Positions 16,947-26,357 of a stretch of 64,000 nt of DNA are shown piece after piece. The notes below the pieces were generated by a model, which was not told the DNA's origin, ran no database searches, and saw only the letters and a program-made list of their open reading frames with translations. Where the stretch lies: assembly GCF_007671685.1 (NCBI RefSeq), contig NZ_VCNL01000005.1, positions 186,001 to 250,000 on the forward strand, given 5' to 3'. The position numbers and the translations under genes were made by a program. Source of the stretch: Halorubrum salsamenti. GTDB lineage: Archaea; Halobacteriota; Halobacteria; Halobacteriales; Haloferacaceae. Position 1 is the stretch's first letter; each line of letters starts with the position of its first letter.

Positions 16947-17843
16947 TCAGCAATCGTTGCCGGCTCCGGTGTCGACTGTCGTCACGGCCTCCTCGTAGAT
17001 GTCGATGTCGTCGGGGGCAGCGAGATCGAGTGGGTCGTCCTCGAGGTTAGCTTTGAGGAGGCGAAGTCGCTGGGCGGACTTGGCACCAATGAGGCCTGTG
17101 AGCTGGTCAACGGTGAGCCCAGCATTGTAGTACGTAGTTGCGATTGCCTTCGGAAGCCGGTCTCCCCCGCTCATCGGTCGCGCAGCCGATCTCGAGCGGC
17201 CGCAAATCGAACTGGATCCGTATCGCCAGACGCAGCCATGTCGTTTGCCGACTGGAGCTGCGAGTCGATGAGGCGGTTCTGCTGGCGTGACCACTCCTCG
17301 TCGTCGTGCGTCCGGACGTATTCGGCCCAGCTTGATCATCGCACGCCGTTGCTCCGTGTTCCGGCGTTGATCGGCTTCAAACTCTGTGAGTTCAGCATAG
17401 TAGTCCTCTACTCCAAGCTCGTTGACGTACGTTTCGAGCTGCTCCATGTTAAATCGTTCCTCGAAGGTCAAGTACAAATGAAGTGCATCCTCGAAATCCT
17501 TTCCGCTGAGGCTGTCTGCAGCCTGTGCAAGCCGGAGTTTGTAGGCGATTTGGAGTTCGAGTGGGCTGATATCGATCTGGTCTTCATCGAACGTCACTGT
17601 AAGGGGGTTCGAGAGAGCCTCACGCTCAACGTCGTTTGAAACAAACCACGTCTCGAAGTTCGGGTACATCTCCCCGTCCTCAGCAATTCGGATTCGGCTA
17701 CCCTCGCTCAACATCGAATACATCTCATCAAGTGGCATTGCCATCCCCCAGTACCCTCGATCTTTGAGTTTCGTAACCAATTGCTCAGTCTCCGATTCGG
17801 ATAACTGTACTGCACCGAGCCTGTCTGGTGCTACTTGCGTGTT
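16947..17843 (-). pseudogene. Chimeric ORF: nucleotidyltransferase-like fragment joined to UPF0175 antitoxin C-terminus
   Basis: The frame is open for about 298 codons but joins two unrelated proteins. The first part (from about 17840 to 17350) resembles haloarchaeal nucleotidyltransferase-like proteins (GYWGMAMPLDEMYSML, SPLELQIAYKLRLAQ, GKDFEDALHLYLTF) and lacks its N-terminus. A middle Arg-rich stretch reads in the wrong frame. The last 70 residues (AIATTYYNAGLTVDQLTGLI onwards) match the C-terminus of the UPF0175 antitoxin encoded at 18694-18996. A deletion probably fused the two. Confidence 0.5.
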
Positions 17844-17919
17844 CTATTGATATTGAACGACTGCGGACGCAAAAGCGAGGTGCCTGGTCCATGTCAGTCC
17901 GGCGGTTCTGGAAAGGTTG

Positions 17920-18075
17920 TCACTGTCGTTTGCTTCGTGCCTCCCGGACATCATTGCCTGCCCGAACGAGATCCTCACAGTTTGGACAGACAAGAACCGT
18001 ATCAGCATCACCCGGAGCAAAGACGTCCACGTACCGTTGAGTGACGAACTAGTCGCAATTACCACATGACGGCAT
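17920..18075 (-). pseudogene. Small CxxC zinc-finger protein with in-frame amber codon
   Basis: Starting at the ATG at 18075, the frame encodes MPSCGNCD, a TAG (18049-18051), then FVTQRYVDVFAP, VLVCPNCEDLVRAG and REARSKRQ before TGA. Two CxxC motifs and a total of about 51 codons match the small haloarchaeal zinc-finger family often labelled DUF7563. Only the TAG interrupts it, so it is a recent pseudogene or a sequence error. Confidence 0.5.
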
Positions 18076-18180
18076 AGGTCCCTCACTGGGCGAACCCCGT
18101 ATAGGTTTTCTGCCCCACACGCTGGTACCCAGAGGATGGGTGGGCTGCTGCGTGCGGAGGAGGTGTTACGGATGAGGTGC

Positions 18181-18693
18181 CTAGGACTCCTCGAGCAAGG
18201 AGCGGGCCCGTTGTACGTAGCTGTTCGCGTCCCAGCTGCGAGCGTCACTGATCTCGTCGAGCAGTCGCCGGGCATCGGCCGTTGACAACTGCTCGGTCCG
18301 AACGAGGACCGAAAGCAGGGTTGGCGCCGTGACGAGTCGGGTATCGGCGAGCGACGCATGAATCAGGCCGAGCTGGTTGAACTCGTCGCACAGCAACAGG
18401 GAGGCGTCGAGGTCGTTCGCGAGGGTGACTGCGGCGTTCTCCCCATCGTCGAGTGGGAACTCGGCGTCGAGGTCGACCGCCCGGGTGTCAAGGGCGTCAG
18501 TTCGGTCGAGGACTGCCGTTGCCGCACGTCCGTGCACGTCCTCGTAGGAGGCGATCTCCTGGAGTTCCTCGATGACCGCTGTCGGGACGATGACTTCGTA
18601 GCGGGATAGACAGAGCCCGAGTGGGTCGGGATCGTCGTCAGCGACGATCCCGAGACTCACGAGGGCGGAGGCGTCTGCGACAAGCCGGGACAT
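18181..18693 (-). CDS. PIN-domain toxin (VapC-like ribonuclease)
   Basis: 170 residues. Acidic PIN residues appear in order: VADASALVSLG (Asp), VIEELQE (Glu), DGENAAVTLANDLDASLLLCDE (Glu, Asp, Asp). PIN toxins are Mg-dependent RNases that cleave tRNA, rRNA or mRNA when the antitoxin is lost. The ATG directly abuts the TAG of the antitoxin gene, giving the usual antitoxin-toxin operon. The C-terminal helical extension (after residue 120) resembles DUF3368 members. Confidence 0.8.
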   Translation of the reverse strand: MSRLVADASALVSLGIVADDDPDPLGLCLSRYEVIVPTAVIEELQEIASYEDVHGRAATAVLDRTDALDTRAVDLDAEFPLDDGENAAVTLANDLDASLLLCDEFNQLGLIHASLADTRLVTAPTLLSVLVRTEQLSTADARRLLDEISDARSWDANSYVQRARSLLEES

Positions 18694-18996
18694 CTATGCG
18701 TCGGCGACCTCGTCGATGAACTCCTCGTCCAGCTGCTGTTTCAGCACGCGCAGGTTCGCCGCTTCCTCGGCGCCGACGAGCGCTTTGAGTTGCTCAAAGG
18801 AGATCTCGTCATCGTAATAGGCGGCCGCGATCTCCTGCGTGAGCGCGTCGTCGTGGGCCGCCTCCTGGAGATACTCTCGGAGTGCGGTCACGAGGATGTC
18901 CGTCCGATCCTCCCCGAGGACATCTGCGAGCGCGTCGGTGCGGTCGACGAGCCGGTGTGGCGCCCGAAACTGGACGCGCTTCTTCTCGCTACTCAT
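18694..18996 (-). CDS. UPF0175-family antitoxin
   Basis: 100 residues. The N-terminal segment VQFRAPHRLVDRTDALADVL resembles a ribbon-helix-helix DNA-binding domain, followed by the UPF0175 helical domain (EIAAAYYDDEISFEQLKALVGAEEAANLRVL). The start at 18996 is preferred because the longer frame runs into a probable operator. It partners the adjacent PIN protein and probably autorepresses through the direct repeats immediately upstream. Confidence 0.78.
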   Translation of the reverse strand: MSSEKKRVQFRAPHRLVDRTDALADVLGEDRTDILVTALREYLQEAAHDDALTQEIAAAYYDDEISFEQLKALVGAEEAANLRVLKQQLDEEFIDEVADA

Positions 18997-18999
18997 TAT

Positions 19000-19052
19000 G
19001 TGTACAGTGTGAGCCAATCCACTTAGCTCTTGTCGTGTGTACGATGTGAGCC
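19000..19052 (-). promoter_or_regulatory. Direct-repeat operator before the UPF0175/PIN module
   Basis: Two near-identical 16-mers, GTGTACAGTGTGAGCC (19000-19015) and GTGTACGATGTGAGCC (19037-19052), are 37 bp apart in the same orientation directly upstream of the antitoxin start. Such spacing suits cooperative binding by a ribbon-helix-helix antitoxin. Confidence 0.5.
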
Positions 19053-19406
19053 TCTGGAAAGGAGGGTAATCTCACACGCATTCGCAGCCGGTCACCTACT
19101 ACGGGACATTTGAGGTCAGGGGGCTGGTAAGCCGCTCGTTGGGAGTCCAGCGAACGCAGAGCTGGAACGACCTGCCGGAGTAACCCAGTTTCACCCAGAA
19201 CGGGGTGAGCGTCGCGACACCGTTGACGAGGGGACCCCAGCCGTCACAGGTGTGATGGTCGCGATCGTTGGTATCCGGCCACGTCTGGACGGCGCAGTAG
19301 ACACTGGTCGGGTGAGTGTCCCGCGCATCCTTCCTCAGGTGTTGCCTCGTCAGTCTCGGCATCGAGCGGGACGTCGCAGACGCGCAACCGACGAGCGTCT
19401 GCTGTA
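19053..19406. other. Gap with no confident gene
   Basis: A minus-strand frame of about 100 codons (19099-19410) is open and contains DGWGPLVNGVATLTPFWVK, but composition is unlike haloarchaeal proteins (few acidic residues) and nothing in it is recognisable. Probably decayed sequence. Confidence 0.3.
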
Positions 19407-19699
19407 TCACTCTCCGTCGGCGTCGCGGCCGGCGGTCCAGCCACGGTGGAAGACGGCCAACTGAGTGATCGAGTCGAATGCGCCGCCGCTCGGCTCGTGG
19501 ACCAGAACGCGGTCTTCGGGAACGGGTGTGACGACGTCCGCGCCGACGAGGTCGTTGACTATGTTCTGGGCCGCCGCGTCGTCGATATCCGCGGTGTTAA
19601 CCCGGGCGACATCGAGGTCTTGGGCAAGCTGCGCTTTCTCGAACTGTTCGTAGTCGGCACTCGTGTCGTCGTACGGAACGGGACCAGGTATGGTGAGTC
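19407..19699 (-). pseudogene. Fragment of an acidic protein of unknown family
   Basis: A minus-strand frame without any start codon encodes about 96 residues of typical haloarchaeal composition: VPYDDTSADYEQFEKAQLAQ, DIDDAAAQNIVNDLVG, VVTPVPEDRVLVHEPSGGAF, ending GWTAGRDADGE. An in-frame TGA lies immediately upstream of the fragment, so the N-terminus is missing. Likely a relic of a plasmid or toxin-antitoxin-associated gene; I do not recognise the family. Confidence 0.45.
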
Positions 19700-19907
19700 A
19701 CGCAGCGCACGCTGTCGCGCGCTGCACGCCTCCCGGCGCCGACAAACAGCTCCTGGCGTACAGATAGGTCCTCCTCGGATCGCCCGTCCGCCAGGATGCA
19801 CTCACTCGAGGAGTCGGGCGGTGGGTGGAGGCGAGGGAGTGGATCCAGCCCCAGCGTTAACCAACACTGTGCCGGTATCGGTTCGGAATGTTGGTTAAGT
19901 CTAGTCG

Positions 19908-20348
19908 CTACGGCGTCTGGAGCTCTCGAACTGGCTTCACGACGAAGGTGTCTGGCTCGCTGGCTACTTCTTCACCTGCCCGCTCCGTTGACGTCGAGGG
20001 CGACCGCGTGAGCTCGGTGATGAGCTCGTCGCGAACGGTTCGTCGAGGGATGGTGGTCTCGTGCCAGCCCAGCCGGTCGTCGAAGTGCCGCTTCTGGAAC
20101 TGCTCGCCGACGTCGTCGCGGGCGACGTACTGCGTCCGCGTCGATCGCCCGACCTGGTGGGCGACGAAGACGGCGCCCACGGCCTCGTGCGTGAGTTCGA
20201 CGAGAGTACACCCCACGAGGGCGACGACCGACGCGTGATCCCGATCGGTCGGAACCGTCATCTCGAGGTCCGCCCACGGCTCCTCACCGTCGGGGGTGGT
20301 TGCTGCCTGATGCGCTGCTCGTGTCTTGCTGCAGCGTTCCGAAGCCAT
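19908..20348 (-). CDS. Hypothetical acidic protein
   Basis: About 146 residues from the ATG at 20348. Composition is haloarchaeal, and the central part VVALVGCTLVELTHEAVGAVFVAHQVG looks like a folded, partly hydrophobic core, followed by QKRHFDDRLGWHETTIP. No recognised domain. It lies among remnants of toxin-antitoxin and plasmid genes. The start is uncertain. Confidence 0.45.
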   Translation of the reverse strand: MASERCSKTRAAHQAATTPDGEEPWADLEMTVPTDRDHASVVALVGCTLVELTHEAVGAVFVAHQVGRSTRTQYVARDDVGEQFQKRHFDDRLGWHETTIPRRTVRDELITELTRSPSTSTERAGEEVASEPDTFVVKPVRELQTP

Positions 20349-20363
20349 CGTCATCGGGGGCAC

Positions 20364-21096
20364 GTGATGCGCCCCTCCACCCCCTCATGGGGGCGACAGA
20401 CACCACCGAAACGCACCCGCCCAACCTATGCACTAATTCTGATACTTCCGTAGTTCCGCTACCCTTGTGACGGCCCCTCGGCCTGAGAGAGCCGGCGGCC
20501 TTCGCACACTGCATATCGCCTCTTTCTTTGGACAAAAACCACGATATGCAAGACGATATCACGCCATCAAATCGGAGAAGAACACCGTTGGGCCGATTTG
20601 AGAGCGTAGAAGATACCTCGACGAGTTCCAGGATAATGCTGTGATTTCAGAAATTGCTCGACGGCGGGGTAACGAAAGTGATTTCGGTAGTATCTGGATT
20701 CTTGGAACCGCTGCTTCACCTGTGCTGAGCCTCTCGAGGTCATCCGGCTCGACCCTTCTAATCGTGAAATACGCCCGATTCTATCAATTCCGGCCGTGTT
20801 AGCATCTGAGAATTGCTCGACGGGGGTTCAGAAGAATCTGATTCTAGTCCGAAGTATAATCATCGATATACTGAGGGGAGCGGATCTGCTGAAACCGTCC
20901 TCACTCACAAGCCTGGCTTGCTGCATTAGGGGATTGATGCAGAATGCTGCCGATGTTTGTTTCGCGCTTTCGATAGAGAAATTACCATTAATTAGGTGTG
21001 CCAACAGAGCCATGTTTGCGCAATTCGACAACTCAGACACAAACGTCTCTTTGAGTCTTCATTAGTAATATTGGAGCGTAAACAAATTAGACGACT
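20364..21096. other. Low-GC gap without a recognised gene
   Basis: About 730 bp with no convincing gene. AATTGCTCGACGG occurs twice (near 20654 and 20811), which may be a short dispersed repeat. A plus-strand 33-codon ORF (from 20547, MQDDITPSNRRR) and a minus-strand hairpin-rich stretch near 20480-20500 are the only other structures. Probably debris of rearrangement, ending in the promoter of the gene at 21097. Confidence 0.3.
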
Positions 21097-21735
21097 ATGT
21101 CCTCACTACTACCTCTAAAACCTACACCCAGATCAGTATCTGATCGTGGGTTAGAACCGAGACTCGTTGACTTCGAAGACGAATCTGCGGAACAGATTCT
21201 ATCGGCAGTCGCGTCAACAACGGCCCGTCGTATCCTTAATCGGCTTTATGAAAAACCGACGACGACGTCGGACATTGCTTCAGACATTGACTCTTCAGTA
21301 CAGAATATTAGCTACCACCTCGACCGACTTCAAGACGCAGAGTTAGTGGAGGTCATTGAGACGTGGTATTCCGAGCAAGGGCGCGAGATGGATGTGTACG
21401 CTCCAACGAATAGCGCGCTTGTCCTTTTTGCGGGAGCAGAACGAACAACCCCATCACTTACAACCGCGTTACGTCGTGTCTTCGGCGCAGTCGGGATCGT
21501 CGGCGTTGTCAGTGTCATCGTCCACGCACGCTGGTCAGTATCAACACCCGTACCAGTATCTCGGAGTGGGGAACCTCCACAGCCCGATCCAACTCTGTGG
21601 GAGACACTCGTTACGTTCGGAACCGGCCCTGGCGGGTTCATTCTGGGAGTCAGTATTGTTCTAATCTTGTCTCTCTTTGTGACGTGGTACTGGCGGACGT
21701 ATCGTCTAACACAAAGTCACACTCACTCAGCGTGA
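21097..21735 (+). CDS. Membrane-anchored ArsR-type winged-helix protein
   Basis: 212 residues. The N-terminal winged helix reads ILSAVASTTARRILNRLYEKP, TTSDIASDIDSSVQNISYHL and VEVIETWYSEQGREMDVYAP, the pattern of haloarchaeal ArsR/HTH_20 regulators. Two hydrophobic helices follow (VFGAVGIVGVVSVIVHA and FILGVSIVLILSLFVTWYW), so the regulator is tethered to the membrane. The Tat lipoprotein gene 71 bp downstream has its own TATA box; the pair may form an envelope-sensing unit. GC is lower than the catabolic island. Confidence 0.7.
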   Translation: MSSLLPLKPTPRSVSDRGLEPRLVDFEDESAEQILSAVASTTARRILNRLYEKPTTTSDIASDIDSSVQNISYHLDRLQDAELVEVIETWYSEQGREMDVYAPTNSALVLFAGAERTTPSLTTALRRVFGAVGIVGVVSVIVHARWSVSTPVPVSRSGEPPQPDPTLWETLVTFGTGPGGFILGVSIVLILSLFVTWYWRTYRLTQSHTHSA

Positions 21736-21806
21736 GATTTTTCCGGGACTCAAAGACGCCTTTAAATCTGGGATAGGACGATGTCTCCCCCCTCTAATGG
21801 TAGTGT

Positions 21807-22772
21807 ATGAAACGTAGACTGTTTCTGGCAAGTGCTGGGATTGGCCTCTCAACAGCAGCAGCGGGTTGTACCTCACAAGCAGCATTGAGCGCATCGTCCG
21901 AATCAGACTCAGAACCGGAATCGAACACCTCCGAGAGCACACAAGACGAGACTGATCAAATGTCGGAGCAGACACTTATCGAAGCCGGCGACACCGCTGA
22001 GCGAACTATCGGAACCGCATCGCTCGAAGAGCGTGGTCTCAGAACAGCTCACCACGTCGCATTCGGGAATCCGACAGAAGAGACCCACCACGGAACGATT
22101 ACGATTTCGACCGCCAGCGAGACAGTATTTGAGGAATCGGTGGAGCTCCAAGCAAGCGCGAGTATCGTTGCGTCGCTTACCGATCTCGGCACGTACACTG
22201 TTCGGGTAGCGGTTCCTGAGTTAGATGCGACTGATGTAGTTACTATCGACCCTCACCAATTCACCTGTAACGTGACTAAAACGACGGTCAACGTTCAGGG
22301 GGATGGCACACTCGACTCAACGAGTATTTCTACGCGCATGGCGTGTCCCGGTGTTGTTTCCGAAACGGCCCCCTCCGACGAGGTCGTGTCGCACACACTT
22401 GGTGACGATCCGATTCCCGCAGATACGGGGCGATTCACACACACGTTCATGCTCCGGAATCCGTCGGACGAAACGTGGACGGCCAGAATGCTCGTCGAAG
22501 GTGACTCGACAGCGCAATTTGATGGGCTCTATAAGGTCGAACCTGAAAGTACAGTACTGATTACCCTCACTGAGAGCGGAACATACACTCTATCGGTTGA
22601 TGTACTCGAAACAGAAATGACGGCCAGTGAGCAAGTAACGCCCGAAAACTTCGACTGTAACCAGTCGTCAACACGGGCAGAAATTGATTCAGAGGGAGAA
22701 CTCACAGTGAATACTCTGTCAACGCTCATGGCTTGCGGCACCGGGACAAATTCGACGAACGAGTCGTCCTAG
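21807..22772 (+). CDS. Tat lipoprotein with a duplicated extracellular domain
   Basis: 321 residues. N-terminal KRRLFLASAGIGLSTAAAGC is a Tat/lipobox signal, followed by a Ser/Glu-rich linker. The rest contains two copies of one beta-rich module of about 110 residues, each with a NPTEETHHG or NPSDETWTA motif, a GTYT strand and a Cys-x(20 or so)-STRMAC or STLMAC pair, probably a disulfide. Homologues are haloarchaeal secreted proteins of unknown function. A TTTAAAT box lies about 45 nt upstream. It is followed by a solitary cassette end (22821-22883). Confidence 0.7.
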   Translation: MKRRLFLASAGIGLSTAAAGCTSQAALSASSESDSEPESNTSESTQDETDQMSEQTLIEAGDTAERTIGTASLEERGLRTAHHVAFGNPTEETHHGTITISTASETVFEESVELQASASIVASLTDLGTYTVRVAVPELDATDVVTIDPHQFTCNVTKTTVNVQGDGTLDSTSISTRMACPGVVSETAPSDEVVSHTLGDDPIPADTGRFTHTFMLRNPSDETWTARMLVEGDSTAQFDGLYKVEPESTVLITLTESGTYTLSVDVLETEMTASEQVTPENFDCNQSSTRAEIDSEGELTVNTLSTLMACGTGTNSTNESS

Positions 22773-22820
22773 CAGAGGACAAGTGTATTCAAATTGTTTC
22801 ACACAGCAAGGGTTGTTATT

Positions 22821-22883
22821 GTCTTCAGCGAACAGCTGTTTCAGAGGAGGATATAGCTGAAGAATTTGAGTTCAACAGAGACC
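22821..22883 (-). repeat. Solitary cassette left end (inverted)
   Basis: Read on the minus strand this is GGTCTCTGTTGAAC, then TTCTTCAGC, CTGAAACAGCTGTTCGCTGAAG, which matches the left ends of E1-E4 (CTGAAACAGCYGGTYGMTGA core) with several substitutions. No matching right end was found within 3 kb, so it is a remnant of another cassette or a one-ended deletion product. The cargo could have been the genes at 21097-22772. Confidence 0.5.
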
Positions 22884-23051
22884 CGTGTGTAAGTGCTAAC
22901 TTCTGGGTGTGTGGTTTTGATTGTCTGTGCTGAGCGTTCTGTGTATCACCTGTACTTAGCGATTCAACGCGATGGTCGATCACTCTCTTATCAGCAGAGT
23001 CGCCAAACCAATCACTTTCTAAGGCTTCCACAGATTCGGGGTAGTTATGAT

Positions 23052-24425
23052 TCAGAATTGCTCAGTGGGACCAGCTGATTCCTCCTCAGCCTGCTCGTAC
23101 ATCTCATCCGGGAACGGGAGACTGCCCCAGATCGAGTAGGGACACTGGTCCTGGCCGATGCAGTAGCGCTGTAGATCGTCATTGTCGCAGTTCATCGGCA
23201 ACGGCGTGTCGCCGTCGATGGTGTTCGAGAACTCGTAGCGGACCTGATACTCGGTTTCCTGCTCGTCATACCACGGCCACCGGGAGAAGACGTCCTTGAG
23301 GTCCGCGACGATCTCGTCGAGACTGCTGTCTTGGTACTGCGGGAGCCACATCACCATCCGCGCGAAGTTGTAGAGGTCCTTTCGCACCGGCTTCTTATCG
23401 TGGAGCCGCTCCTCCATATTCGCCATACAGGGGAGTTCGAAGAGGTCTTCGATCTCTCGCACCTCGATCTGTTCGGCGCCGGTTCCAGCTCGCCCGATTC
23501 GGTACGTATTGACGCGCCCGTCGCGGTCGATCGTGACTGCCGAGTGGGACTCGTGGTCGGCCAGCGTCTTCGCGAGACTGCTCGGACTCGAGATCCAATC
23601 CGTCACAGAGGATTCCCAGTTGTCCTCGGTCTCGTACGCCTCGACCGCTCGATAGAGCTCTTTCTCCGTGTGGAACTCGGCCTTTTGTGCGACGTCGTCG
23701 GGCGCATCACTAAGGGCCCGCCGGAGGACGCGAATCGTCCGTTCTCCACGGTCCCAGTCCCGCCAGATGCGCTCGTGATGGCCGGTCTCGAGGAAGCGAT
23801 CGATCCGCTCCGTGATCTCCGACTCGTTCGTGGTCAGCCACGTCACCTGGTCCCCCGAGAGCCCGTCTTCTTGCACCCGGAGGAGCTTCTTGAACGCCCG
23901 CTCTGCGTAGTCTCGATACTTGCTGTCGAAATCACCGACCGGGACGTACAGCTTGTTGTCTTTCACCCGCGTCAGTATCTCTCCGTCGTCGTCACTCCCC
24001 GTCGACGCCTCGTCCTCTCGAACGAGACATTTGCGTGACGCCGCTGCCATCGGGATTTCGAGGTAGAGGCCATCCCCGAACTCCGACATCTCTGTGATGC
24101 CCGTACAGACCCGACCCGGGTGGGGGCCATCCTCGCCGGGCTCCTTGCTGTACAGCACGTCGGCGATGTCCTGTTGGAGCGACCCATCGCCGTGGGCGCG
24201 GATTAGGGAGGCGAGATTGTTGACGTACAGCTCTCGGATGTCGTAGAGCACCTGGATGTTCCGGGGTGACGCGTGCTCGAACTTCGGGTGTTCTTTCACA
24301 CAGATCGCACTTAGGGTCGCGAGCACGGCGAGCGTCCCCGGCTCGTCGACGAACGGCTCCTCGGCGGCGTCGGCACGAACCTGCTCTTTGAACGCTGCCG
24401 TCCCGAACCGCTCGACATCGTTCAC
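23052..24425 (-). CDS. Primase-associated protein with PriL-like Cys motif
   Basis: 457 residues, GTG start overlapping the previous stop by 4 nt (GTGA). The C-terminal region contains FELPCMANMEERL, then NCDNDDLQRYCIGQDQCPYS: four conserved cysteines in the order and context of the Fe-S domain of archaeal primase large subunits. I read it as the haloarchaeal plasmid/ICE primase-associated family. The central part is helical. It is coupled to a broken conjugation-type ATPase gene, so this was probably a replication/transfer module of an integrated element. Enzymatic role not shown. Confidence 0.6.
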   Translation of the reverse strand: MNDVERFGTAAFKEQVRADAAEEPFVDEPGTLAVLATLSAICVKEHPKFEHASPRNIQVLYDIRELYVNNLASLIRAHGDGSLQQDIADVLYSKEPGEDGPHPGRVCTGITEMSEFGDGLYLEIPMAAASRKCLVREDEASTGSDDDGEILTRVKDNKLYVPVGDFDSKYRDYAERAFKKLLRVQEDGLSGDQVTWLTTNESEITERIDRFLETGHHERIWRDWDRGERTIRVLRRALSDAPDDVAQKAEFHTEKELYRAVEAYETEDNWESSVTDWISSPSSLAKTLADHESHSAVTIDRDGRVNTYRIGRAGTGAEQIEVREIEDLFELPCMANMEERLHDKKPVRKDLYNFARMVMWLPQYQDSSLDEIVADLKDVFSRWPWYDEQETEYQVRYEFSNTIDGDTPLPMNCDNDDLQRYCIGQDQCPYSIWGSLPFPDEMYEQAEEESAGPTEQF

Positions 24426-25735
24426 GAGTCCTCGGGTTGGTCCTTGCCGTCGACGACGTATCGGTTGTAACCACGCGTAAACAGCTGGTTGATGCGGGTC
24501 TCACCGTACTCCAGCGGGAGTGCCGCAACTCGATACGCCATGTCCTCGTCGTCGATTCGCTGATGAACGCGGATTGCGTCGGGTCCGTTCCTGAGTCGCC
24601 GTCGGCAGCCGAGCCCATCGTCTCAGCCCCCGAACTCCCCCAGCCAGTCTCCTCTGGGGAAGTGGTCGACTCAGTCGGCTCTGTCAGCCCGTACTGAGCC
24701 TGTGTCCGCTCGACCATCCGTGGCCGGGACACGGACTCGAAATGGTCTTCCTGGGGCTCTGTGAGCGGCTGGTCGCTTTCTGGATGCCCCGGCGCAATCG
24801 GGAGCGGCTTCAGCGAAAACGGCGGCGGCCCAGTCTCGCCGAACGACGAGCTCGGGAGTTGGGCGATCCACTCCCCACTTGGGAGCGTGTTGATTCGGTT
24901 ACGGAGTTCGGTCGGGCTGAGGTCCTCGTGGGCAAGCGACTCCGCGAGATCGCGCTCGATCGAGATGTTGCCGATGAGCTTCGTCTTGATGTTGTTCAGC
25001 ACCTCGACGTAGGCCCGCTCGTTCCGGTTCCGCACCTGTTCGGGGAACTGCACCACGAGCCCCATACTCAGGCCGAACGACCGGCCCTGCGGCAGTAGCT
25101 GCTCGGAGACGAGCTTCGTCGACGCGACCGGCGCCGACTCTTCGATGATGAGGTTCGTGAGCTTCTCGTAGTCGGTCTGGCCGTCGCGTCGGCGCACCTG
25201 CACGGCGTCCCAGAGGTTGCTCAACAGTAGGAGTGTGATCGCTCGCTGGGCCTCCGGCCGCAGGTCGCCGAGGTCGAAGATGATGGTGGCGTCTTCATCG
25301 AGGAACTCGCGGAAGTCGAAGCGGTTGTCGACGTACTCGCCGGCGTCGTTCTGTTCGGGGACGTGGCTGAAGATCCGCCGGAGATGCGCGTCCTCTTTGA
25401 GCTTGTCGAGGCGGTCCCGACGGCGTCCATCGACACCTGGAACTGGTGGTTGTCCTTCGCGAAGTGGCGCGTCAGCGATTCCTCGATGTTCTGGTTGTCC
25501 GCAGAGACCGGGGGAATCGTCTGGTCGCGCTGCATCCGGAGCGCGGCGGCGAAGAGGTCGTCCAGCCCGAACACGTCGCTCCCGTACTCCTCGTCGAACA
25601 GCGCCTTGATGAGGCAGCTCAGAATCTCGTTCGCGACGAATGCTTGGCCGTACTGCTCGCGCCCATAATCATCCGGAGGATGTCGTGGAAGTGGTCGACC
25701 TTGTCCTGAATCGCGTCCTCGCGGTTCCGACCCGT
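24422..25735 (-). pseudogene. VirB4/HerA-type transfer ATPase, C-terminal part with two frameshifts
   Basis: Three frames read in succession give one protein: REDAIQDKVDHFHDILRMI, YGQAFVANEILSCLIKALFDEEYG (first frame); NRFDFREFLDEDATIIFDLGDL and LTNLIIEESAPVASTKLVSEQLL with GRSFGLSMGLVVQFPEQV (second frame, from about 25430); RIDDEDMAYRVAALPLEYGE to the stop at 24422 (third frame, from about 24600). The IIEES segment resembles a Walker B and the following helix the coupling region of TraG/VirB4/HerA ATPases. The N-terminal half with the P-loop is absent. It is therefore a disabled conjugation or DNA-translocation gene. Confidence 0.55.
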
Positions 25736-26187
25736 TCCGGGAACGCCTGCGGGCGCTGTTTCTGCTCGTCATCGAACCAGCCACGCTCTTCGAGTCCGCT
25801 GCGCAGTCGCTCGACCGCGGCCGCTTGGTCGCCGTCGCCGACGACGATCACCTCCCACGGCTTGAGATCGATTTTCCCGCCCTCAGTCCAGTAGTCGATA
25901 TCGCCTTCGAGGATGACCTCGGTTCCGTCCTCGAGGGCAGCATCCATCTTCCGATAGCGGTTCGCCCAGATCATACAGGGAAGGTCGGCGTCGCCGTCGG
26001 TGAGCGTGAAGTAGAGCGCCGTACTGTTCTGATGGAGATCCGTGACCTCGCCGATACAGCGGACGCCGTTGAGGGCAGGCGTGTCTTGGATAACCGACGC
26101 AATCCAGTCGTTCAGCTGGGACACTCTCAGGACCTCTTTCGCGTCGGGTTCGACCGCTTGCCGTTCGGTATCCGGTGCGTCCGACAT
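25669..26187 (-). pseudogene. xseA: Exonuclease VII large subunit, truncated
   Basis: Starting at the ATG at 26187 the frame encodes the ExoVII N-terminal OB-fold: VLRVSQLNDWIASVIQDTPA, VRCIGEVTDLHQNSTALYFT, MIWANRYRKM, and the start of the catalytic core at QAFPERVGT, after about 155 residues. The frame then shifts into Arg/Thr/Ser-rich junk where it meets the VirB4-like remnant. Intact subunits have about 360-450 residues, so catalysis is lost. A deletion joined the two genes. Confidence 0.65.
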
Positions 26188-26357
26188 CTTCGTTTCATAA
26201 CTTCTGAATAGGAACCTCAAAAAGCTACGTTCGAGTGACGGGTCGGCGAGCGACCGGCAGCGGACGACCTTCGCTGACGCTTGGCACCGCCGCGTACAGG
26301 CCGTTCTCAGCGACGGCTCGCCGTTCACCGTCGAGAAAGTATGACTAGCTTCCACAC

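Noticed and set aside
22946-23007. A second cassette right end (CCTGTACTTAGCG to CAGCAGAGTCGCC) after the solitary left end
   Set aside because: Only the first eight and last dozen bases resemble right ends; the middle does not align. Too weak to list as a cassette.
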